This document shows positions 58,385-64,000 of a stretch of DNA of 64,000 nucleotides, in pieces (positions within the stretch are counted from its first letter, which is position 1; each line of letters starts with the position of its first letter). The notes under the pieces are model-generated. The model ran no database searches and was not told the DNA's origin. It worked only from the letters and a program-made list of their open reading frames with translations. Source of the stretch: Azospirillum sp. 412522 (lineage in GTDB: Bacteria; Pseudomonadota; Alphaproteobacteria; Azospirillales; Azospirillaceae); assembly GCF_019805165.1 (NCBI RefSeq), contig NZ_RWIJ01000002.1:409898-473897 (forward strand), in the 5' to 3' direction. The translations under genes were made by a program, and so were the position numbers.

Positions 58385-60028
58385 TCACCAGTTGCGGAAG
58401 CGCTTGGGCGGGTCGTACAGGCCACCCGATGCGCGCACGAGGTCCTTGACCGACCGCGCGGCCAGCAGGTCGCGGGTCGCCATCCGCTTGTCGATGCCCA
58501 GATCCTCCGGCCGGCGGATGACGCCGCGGTCGCGCAGGTTCTCCACCATGCGGCGGTCGCGTCCGCGCCCGACCGGCGTGTAGCCGGCGACGCCGCGGAT
58601 CGCCTGTTCCCGCTCCTCCTCGGTCCGGCAGAGCAGCAGGTTGGCGATGCCCTCCTCCGTCAGGATGTGGGTGACGTCGTCGCCGTAGATCATCACCGGC
58701 GGCAGCTCCATGCCGGCGCTCTCCGCCAGCTCCCAGGCGTCGAGCCGGTCGACGAAGGCCGGCTGCATATGCTCGCGGAAGGTCTCGACCATCTGGACGA
58801 CCAGCTTCTGGCCGCGCGGCATGCGTCCACACTCGCCGCGCGCCTCCCGCCCGGCCTTCAGCCACGCCGGGCTGGCATGGCGGCGCCCGCGGGCGTCGGC
58901 CCCCATGTTGGGCGCGCCGCCGAAGCCGGCGATGCGCCCCAGCGTGGCGGTGGAGCTGTTGCCGGCGAGGTCGATCTGCAGGGTCGATCCGATGAACAGG
59001 TCGCAGGCGTAATGGCCGGCGGCCTGGCACATCGCGCGGTTGGAGCGCATGTTGCCGTCGGCCCCGGTGAAGAACACGTCCGGCCGCGCCCGGATATAGG
59101 CCTCCATCCCCAGCTCCGAGCCGAAGGAATGGACGCTCTCGACGAAGCCGGCCTCGATGGCGGGGATCAGCGCCGGGTGCGGGTTCAGCGCCCAGTGCCG
59201 GCAGATCTTCCCCTTCAGCCCCAGCGACTCCGCATAGGTCGGCAGCAGCAGCTCGATGGCGGCGGTGTCGAAGCCGATGCCGTGGTTCAGCCGCTGGATG
59301 CCGTATTCGGCATAGATGCCCTTGATGGCCATCATCGCCATCAGCACCTGGATTTCCGAGATCTGGGCCGGATCGCGCGTGAACAGCGGCTCGATATAGT
59401 GCGGCGTCGGGCTCTGGATGACGAAATCGACCCAGCCGCCGGGAATGTCGACGCGCGGAACCGTGTCCACCAGTTCGTTCACCTGGGCGATGACGATGCC
59501 GCGCTTGAAGGCGGTGGCCTCAACGATGACCGGCGTATCCTCGGTGTTGGGGCCGGTGTAGAGGTTGCCGGCGGCATCGGCCGCCTGGGCGGCGACGAGG
59601 CTGACCCGCGGCGTCAGGTCGACGAAATAGCGGCCGAACAGCTCCAGATAGGTGTGGATGGCGCCGACCGCGATCCGCCCGTCCGCCACCATGCGCGCCA
59701 GCCGTGCCCCTTGCGGGCCGGAGAAGGAGAAGTCGAGCTTCGCCGCGATGCCGCGTTCGAAGACGTCGAGATGCTCCGGCAGGGCCAGCACCGACTGCAC
59801 CATGTGCAGGCCGTTCACCCGCGCCGGATCGACCGAGGCCAGGCTGCGGGCCAGGAAATCGGCCTGCTTCTGGTTGTTGCCCTCCAGGCAGACCCGGTCG
59901 CCCGGTTCCAGCACCGCTTCCAGCAGGGCGCGGGCATCGGCGGCGGCGACGCGCTTGCCATCCGCAAGACCGGCGGCGCGGGCCAGCCGGGCATCGCGGT
60001 TGCGTCCCTGCAGGTTCCAGTCGCGCAT
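58385..60028 (-). CDS. mdcA: Malonate decarboxylase alpha subunit (acetyl-S-ACP:malonate ACP transferase)
   Basis: 547 residues from start 60028 (AAGGAAG eight bases upstream). CoA-transferase-like, with NNQKQADFLARSL near residue 52 and HSFGSELGMEAYIRARPDVF near 302, as in MdcA. It exchanges acetyl for malonyl on the carrier protein. A 17-base tandem repeat precedes the gene in the madM-mdcA gap. Confidence 0.95.
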   Translation of the reverse strand: MRDWNLQGRNRDARLARAAGLADGKRVAAADARALLEAVLEPGDRVCLEGNNQKQADFLARSLASVDPARVNGLHMVQSVLALPEHLDVFERGIAAKLDFSFSGPQGARLARMVADGRIAVGAIHTYLELFGRYFVDLTPRVSLVAAQAADAAGNLYTGPNTEDTPVIVEATAFKRGIVIAQVNELVDTVPRVDIPGGWVDFVIQSPTPHYIEPLFTRDPAQISEIQVLMAMMAIKGIYAEYGIQRLNHGIGFDTAAIELLLPTYAESLGLKGKICRHWALNPHPALIPAIEAGFVESVHSFGSELGMEAYIRARPDVFFTGADGNMRSNRAMCQAAGHYACDLFIGSTLQIDLAGNSSTATLGRIAGFGGAPNMGADARGRRHASPAWLKAGREARGECGRMPRGQKLVVQMVETFREHMQPAFVDRLDAWELAESAGMELPPVMIYGDDVTHILTEEGIANLLLCRTEEEREQAIRGVAGYTPVGRGRDRRMVENLRDRGVIRRPEDLGIDKRMATRDLLAARSVKDLVRASGGLYDPPKRFRNW

Positions 60029-60050
60029 GGTGTCAGCTTCCTTCATCACT

Positions 60051-60100
60051 GGTTTCAAATCAGCCGAGGTTTCAAATCAGCCGAGGTTTCAAATCAGCCG
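60051..60100 (-). repeat. 17-bp tandem repeat, three copies
   Basis: On the plus strand GGTTTCAAATCAGCCGA occurs at 60051-60067 and 60068-60084 and without its last base at 60085-60100. It fills most of the 80-base gap between madM and mdcA, within the malonate operon. Unit length and number are too small for a CRISPR array. Confidence 0.85.
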
Positions 60101-60108
60101 CCCCTGGA

Positions 60109-60873
60109 TCAGCCGGAGACCGCCTTGATCGCCAGGAAGAGGACGGACGGCCCCAGCAGGCAGCCCAGCCCGGTGTGGAAGGTGGCGACCAGGGCGCCGT
60201 AGGGCACCAGCCGCCGGTCGGTCGCCGCCAGCCCGGCGCTGACGCCGCTGACCGTGCCGGCCAGCCCGCCGAACACCATTGCCGCCTGCGGGTTGTCCAG
60301 CCGCATGAAGCCGGCCAGGACGGGGGTGAAGATCATGACCAGGATGGCCTTGACCACCCCGGTGGCGATGCTGAGCGCGATGACGTCGGAACTGGCGCCG
60401 ATGGCCGCACCGGTGACCGGGCCGACGATGTAGGTGATGGCGCCGGCGCCGATGGTGGTGAGCGCCACCGGGTCGGTGTAGCCGAAGGCCAGGGCGACGG
60501 CGACGCCGACGATGAAGGGCAGCACGGTGCCGAGAAACAGCCCGACGAAGCCGAGCCAGCCAGCCTTGCGGGCCTCGTCGATCTGCACCTCGCTGGCGGT
60601 GGCGACGATGCAGAAGTCGCGCATCATCGCCCCGCCCATCAGGGCCATTCCGCCGAACAGGGTGAGGTCGGCCATCCCCTTGGTCTTGCCGGTGACCAGC
60701 CCGCCCCAATAGGCGAGCGCCAGACCGGCCAGCACGGCGATGGCGGAGCCATGGACCCGACCGCCCGTCAGGTGGCGGGCCAGCAGGTTCGAGACCCAGA
60801 CGATGATCCCGACGACGGCGAAGGCGGCGACCAGCTGGTTGTCCGCGATCTCATGCATGAACTTGTCGAGCAT
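60109..60873 (-). CDS. madM: Malonate transporter subunit MadM
   Basis: 254 residues from start 60873 (AAGGGGG site), with about nine membrane helices. FGGMALMGGAMMRDF near residue 70 and YIVGPVTGAAIGASSDVIAL near 145 are conserved MadM segments. With MadL it imports malonate with sodium. It starts 10 bases after madL. Confidence 0.92.
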   Translation of the reverse strand: MLDKFMHEIADNQLVAAFAVVGIIVWVSNLLARHLTGGRVHGSAIAVLAGLALAYWGGLVTGKTKGMADLTLFGGMALMGGAMMRDFCIVATASEVQIDEARKAGWLGFVGLFLGTVLPFIVGVAVALAFGYTDPVALTTIGAGAITYIVGPVTGAAIGASSDVIALSIATGVVKAILVMIFTPVLAGFMRLDNPQAAMVFGGLAGTVSGVSAGLAATDRRLVPYGALVATFHTGLGCLLGPSVLFLAIKAVSG

Positions 60874-60883
60874 CACGGCCCCC

Positions 60884-61291
60884 TTATTCGAGTTCGGCGG
60901 CGGGCATGGCGGCCTGCCAGGCGGCGGCGGCACCGGTCCGGTGAATCGCGCGGTTGATCAGCGAGATGACGCAGGCGCACAGCGCGACCGAGCCGAAGGC
61001 CGCCAGCAGGGCGATGGGGCCGCTCTTGACGGCGACGATGACGTTCTGGGTGGCGGCCATGGCGACCACCACCGGGATGTACATCATCGCCCAGAAGGTG
61101 ACGCCCTTCTCGGTTTCCGGCCGCATCAGCCCGCGCTTGCGCATGTGGTACTGCGCCGCCATCAGCAGCATCATGGCGATGCCGACGCCGCCGACATTGG
61201 CCCTGACCCCGATCAGCGACCCCAGGATATCGCCGAGCAGCACACCCAGCAGATAGCAGCCCGCCAGAAGGGCGGTGCCGAAGATCACCAT
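60884..61291 (-). CDS. madL: Malonate transporter subunit MadL
   Basis: 135 residues from start 61291, with a strong AGGAGGG site; the upstream frame is not coding. Four membrane helices, including GCYLLGVLLGDILGSLIGV near residue 10, typical of MadL. It is the first gene of the malonate operon. Confidence 0.92.
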   Translation of the reverse strand: MVIFGTALLAGCYLLGVLLGDILGSLIGVRANVGGVGIAMMLLMAAQYHMRKRGLMRPETEKGVTFWAMMYIPVVVAMAATQNVIVAVKSGPIALLAAFGSVALCACVISLINRAIHRTGAAAAWQAAMPAAELE

Positions 61292-61485
61292 GGCGCGCCC
61301 TCCTGTCCGGCGGAGGTCGCGACGAATGGAATTGGTTTCTCGTATCGACCCGTCATGTGCGTTTCCCCATTTCCGTCGTTTCATGCGGCCCGGCGGTCCG
61401 TCGGGGGACCTGAGTTCGAGCATGACCGGGCGCGAAGCCACGATGGCGACCGACATTGGTGCCCCGGCGGAAGCGCATCCAGTCC

Positions 61486-61495
61486 GTGTATGCAC
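61486..61495. promoter_or_regulatory. Site 1 in the malonate control region (GTGTATGCAC)
   Basis: It lies in the 380-base gap between madL and the divergent gntR gene. TGTATGCAC here and GTGCATACA at 61548-61556 are exact inverse complements. Both resemble GntR-type TGTATACA sites. Confidence 0.5.
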
Positions 61496-61547
61496 TCTCC
61501 GCCAGCAATGGGCTTTTGGTATTTTTTGATCAGCCGCCGTTGCTGTT

Positions 61548-61556
61548 GTGCATACA
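61548..61556. promoter_or_regulatory. Site 2 in the malonate control region (GTGCATACA)
   Basis: Inverse complement of site 1, with starts 61-62 bases apart, about six helical turns, which would favour looping between bound dimers. Confidence 0.5.
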
Positions 61557-61588
61557 TACCACCGATGTTCGGCCGGGAAAACATAATT

Positions 61589-61616
61589 TTGACCGGGACC
61601 GCCCTTTTTGTATACT
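61589..61616 (+). promoter_or_regulatory. Sigma-70-type promoter of gntR overlapped by an operator
   Basis: TTGACC (61589-61594), a 16-base spacer, and TATACT (61611-61616) make a good promoter pointing to gntR. The palindrome GTATAC (61610-61615) overlaps the -10, consistent with autorepression. Confidence 0.65.
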
Positions 61617-61633
61617 TAGCGAGGATGAGGCCG

Positions 61634-61647
61634 GTATGCGCGCATAC
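61634..61647. promoter_or_regulatory. Perfect palindrome GTATGCGCGCATAC before gntR
   Basis: A 14-bp perfect palindrome lies 24 bases upstream of the gntR start, just past the expected transcription start. It shares the GTATGC/GCATAC arms with sites 1 and 2. Confidence 0.6.
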
Positions 61648-61671
61648 ACAACCGGGCGACCATAGAGGATC

Positions 61672-62382
61672 ATGTACGCAATGGATGCCCTTCAGCCGAT
61701 GGACGCGCCCGACCGGGATGTATCGGACGACGGCAAGAGCCTGCTCTCCGACGTCATCCGGCTGGCCCTGGCCGACGAGATCGCCACCGGGCGGCTGAAG
61801 CCCGGCACTCCGCTCGACGAGCAGCAGATCGGCCAGCGCTTCGGCGCCTCGCGCACTCCGGTGCGCGAGGCCCTGCGCCAGCTCGCCACCACCGGCATGG
61901 TAGAGGTCCGGCCACGCCGCGGCGTGGTCGTCGCCACCGTGACGGCCGAGCGCATCATGGACATGTTCGAAACGACGGCGGAGATGGAGGCGATGTGCGT
62001 CCGCCTCGCCACCCACCGGATCACGCCGATGGAACGCAGCCGGCTGCAGACCATGCATGAAGCGTCGGCCGAGATGGTCCGGGACGGCGATCTCGACGCC
62101 TACGACGATTTCAACCGCCGCTTCCACGAGGCGATCTATCAGGCCACCCACAACCAGTTCATGGCGGAACAGGCTGTCGGCATCCGCGCCCGCCTCGCCG
62201 CCTTCCGCCGCACCCAGCTTCGCCACGGCGACCGGCTGGCGACCTCCCATGCCGAACACGGCGCCATCCTCGGCGCGATGGCGCGCGGAGACGGGGAGGA
62301 AGCCGCCCGCAGCATGCGCGCCCACATGTTGAACGCCAGCTGCGCGCTGACCCGCTACATCCAGGAACTGGATCTGCCCTGA
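61672..62382 (+). CDS. mdcY: GntR-family regulator of malonate genes, FCD subfamily
   Basis: 236 residues. The helix-turn-helix is at about 35-90 (LDEQQIGQRFGASRTPVREAL). The FCD effector domain (about 100-225) includes FNRRFHEAIYQATHN and HAEHGAILGA metal-site histidines. MdcY of Acinetobacter belongs to this class and represses its malonate operon until malonate binds. The divergent position and four GTATAC-like sites support the same role. ATG 61672 has a very close GAGGA site; ATG 61681 is an alternative. Confidence 0.87.
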   Translation: MYAMDALQPMDAPDRDVSDDGKSLLSDVIRLALADEIATGRLKPGTPLDEQQIGQRFGASRTPVREALRQLATTGMVEVRPRRGVVVATVTAERIMDMFETTAEMEAMCVRLATHRITPMERSRLQTMHEASAEMVRDGDLDAYDDFNRRFHEAIYQATHNQFMAEQAVGIRARLAAFRRTQLRHGDRLATSHAEHGAILGAMARGDGEEAARSMRAHMLNASCALTRYIQELDLP

Positions 62383-62411
62383 CCTGCCGGCCCCCTCCGG
62401 CACGGTCATGA

Positions 62412-62426
62412 TGTAGCAACACTACA
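62412..62426. promoter_or_regulatory. Inverted repeat TGTAG-N5-CTACA, copy 1
   Basis: Identical in architecture to copy 2 at 62569-62583. It lies 29 bases after the gntR stop codon and 218 bases before the FNT channel gene. The pattern resembles the TGTAR-N5-YTACA site of HexR-type RpiR regulators. Confidence 0.6.
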
Positions 62427-62568
62427 GACGCGCAACCGACGCAAACGCACCGCCTGCTTTCCCTGGAAAATCCTTGTTTTCCAGCATCGGCCGCCCATCC
62501 GCCCACGCTGCCCCCTGCGACGGAATTGCTCAGGCGGCGCCCTTGCCAGCGTCCTCCCGACAGGAGTA

Positions 62569-62583
62569 TGTAGTAAAGCTACA
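62569..62583. promoter_or_regulatory. Inverted repeat TGTAG-N5-CTACA, copy 2
   Basis: A second copy, 61 bases before the FNT channel start and 157 bases from copy 1 (15 helical turns). Its arms extend by one more pair (ATGTAG/CTACAT). Confidence 0.6.
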
Positions 62584-62644
62584 TGGCGGGAGCGAAACCC
62601 GCCGACGGGCCCGCACCGATGCGCGGCAGCGAGGACATCGACCG

Positions 62645-63538
62645 ATGAACATGGACAGCAAGGTGGACAGCAAGGATGTGGGCGGCTGGAGCCAGCCCAC
62701 CCCGCAAACCCTCGACGCGCTGATGCCCGACGCCATCGCGCTCGCCGCCGAGAATCTCGGCGTCAAGAAGGCGCATTACGACACCCCCACCCTCTTCGCC
62801 CTGGCGGTCCTCGCCGGCGCCTTCATCGCGCTGGGCGGCCTGTTCGCCACCGTCGCCATGTCGGGCGCCGAAGGCATGCTGCCCTACGGTCTGACCCGGC
62901 TGCTGGGCGGGCTGGTCTTCTCCATGGGGCTGATCCTGGTGATCGTCGGCGGCGCCCAGCTGTTCACCGGCGACGCGCTGATGGTGATGGCCTGGGCCAG
63001 CGGCCGGCTGCATGCCCGCGAGATGATGCGGGTGTGGACCACGGTGTGGATCGGCAACTTCGTCGGCGCCGCCGGCACCGCGCTGCTGGTCTTCCTGTCG
63101 GGGCAATACACCTTCGGCCATGGCGCGGTCGGCGCCTCGGCTCTGTATTTCGCGGTCGCCAAGAGCTCGCTGCCGACCAGCCAAGCCTTCTTCCTCGGCA
63201 TCCTGTGCAACGTGCTGGTCTGCCTCGCCGTCTGGCTGGCGCTGGGCGCGCGCAGCGTCGGCGACAAGATCCTGGCGATCACCTTCCCGGTCGCCGCCTT
63301 CGTGGCCGCCGGCTTCGAGCACTGCGTCGCCAACATGTATTTCGTCCCGCTCGGCCTGCTGATCGAATGGGGTGCGCCCGACAGCTTCTGGCACGACCTC
63401 GGCCGCGCCGCCCCCGCCATCCCGGTCGGCCAGTATCTGGTCAACCTCGTCGCCGTCACGCTCGGCAACTGGATCGGCGGCGCGGTGATGGTGGGAGCCG
63501 TCTACTGGTTCATCTACCGGCGCCCCAAGCTGCGCTGA
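62645..63538 (+). CDS. Formate/nitrite-family (FNT) channel
   Basis: 297 residues with six to seven membrane segments after a polar 45-residue lead. The pore histidine is in AAGFEHCVANMYF near residue 215, the FNT signature. FGALF-type and GGLVFSMGLILVIVGGAQLFTGD segments (near 85, given in part) match FocA/NirC. Family members pass formate, nitrite, hydrosulfide or acetate. No nitrite or formate enzyme is adjacent; acetate from malonate decarboxylation is one possible cargo. ATG 62645 follows a GAGGAC site. Confidence 0.88.
   Translation: MNMDSKVDSKDVGGWSQPTPQTLDALMPDAIALAAENLGVKKAHYDTPTLFALAVLAGAFIALGGLFATVAMSGAEGMLPYGLTRLLGGLVFSMGLILVIVGGAQLFTGDALMVMAWASGRLHAREMMRVWTTVWIGNFVGAAGTALLVFLSGQYTFGHGAVGASALYFAVAKSSLPTSQAFFLGILCNVLVCLAVWLALGARSVGDKILAITFPVAAFVAAGFEHCVANMYFVPLGLLIEWGAPDSFWHDLGRAAPAIPVGQYLVNLVAVTLGNWIGGAVMVGAVYWFIYRRPKLR

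Positions 63539-64000
<462 letters not shown>

Noticed and set aside
60051..60100. Possible CRISPR array
   Set aside because: Repeats are only 17 bases, directly adjacent, with no spacers and no cas genes.

Overview
The window is high-GC, densely packed DNA with the gene content of a metabolically versatile alphaproteobacterium. The malonate decarboxylase/MadLM cluster, a TauR-type taurine regulator, many LysR/GntR-controlled catabolic operons and the style of the intergenic palindromic repeats suggest Rhodospirillales, most likely an Azospirillum-like soil or plant-associated organism. The genus is an inference, because no rRNA or other marker lies in the window. I saw no tRNA, rRNA, CRISPR array, insertion sequence or prophage.

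Layout. 1-6217 (minus): a secreted protein cut by the window edge, a P2-type cation ATPase, and a GntR-controlled amidohydrolase plus MatC/SLC13-like permease. 6266-12414: three regulator/target pairs (SDR with LysR, TetR with a methyltransferase, MFS exporter with LysR). 12468-14000: ilvA. 14110-23848: a FadR-type regulator and an eight-gene acid-sugar operon (DUF1537 kinase, PdxA2, Fe-alcohol dehydrogenase, DHDPS-family aldolase, sodium:solute symporter, cytosolic sialidase-fold protein, FAH-family hydratase, SDR). 23845-31393: tauR divergent from tauABC, a TauE/SafE exporter, a sulfoacetaldehyde-reductase-like SDR and taurine:pyruvate aminotransferase. Together these fit taurine use as a nitrogen source with isethionate as the exported end product. 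31411-40566: a transglutaminase-like gene flanked by copies of a degenerate repeat, an LctP-like permease, a divergent EamA/MocR pair and a large hybrid histidine kinase.

40707-54025: a LysR regulator divergent from an eleven-gene operon (M20 deacylase, class II aldolase, Dpp-type ABC importer, PanE-like reductase, carbamoyl-amidase-like M20 hydrolase, acetylpolyamine-deacetylase-like protein, EamA exporter). Two copies of a large composite palindrome interrupt it. Its substrate is unknown, and it is the best candidate for an undescribed catabolic system here.

54033-62382: the complete malonate operon (minus strand, madL-madM-mdcA-C-D-E-G-B-H) with its divergent GntR regulator, and a 380-base control region holding four GTATAC/TGCATAC-type sites. 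62412-64000: a paired TGTAG-N5-CTACA site, a formate/nitrite-family channel and the start of enolase.

Regulatory DNA is unusually readable: most regulators have a recognisable inverted or direct repeat in the adjoining intergenic space, and several genes meet tail to tail with overlapping or nearly touching stop codons.
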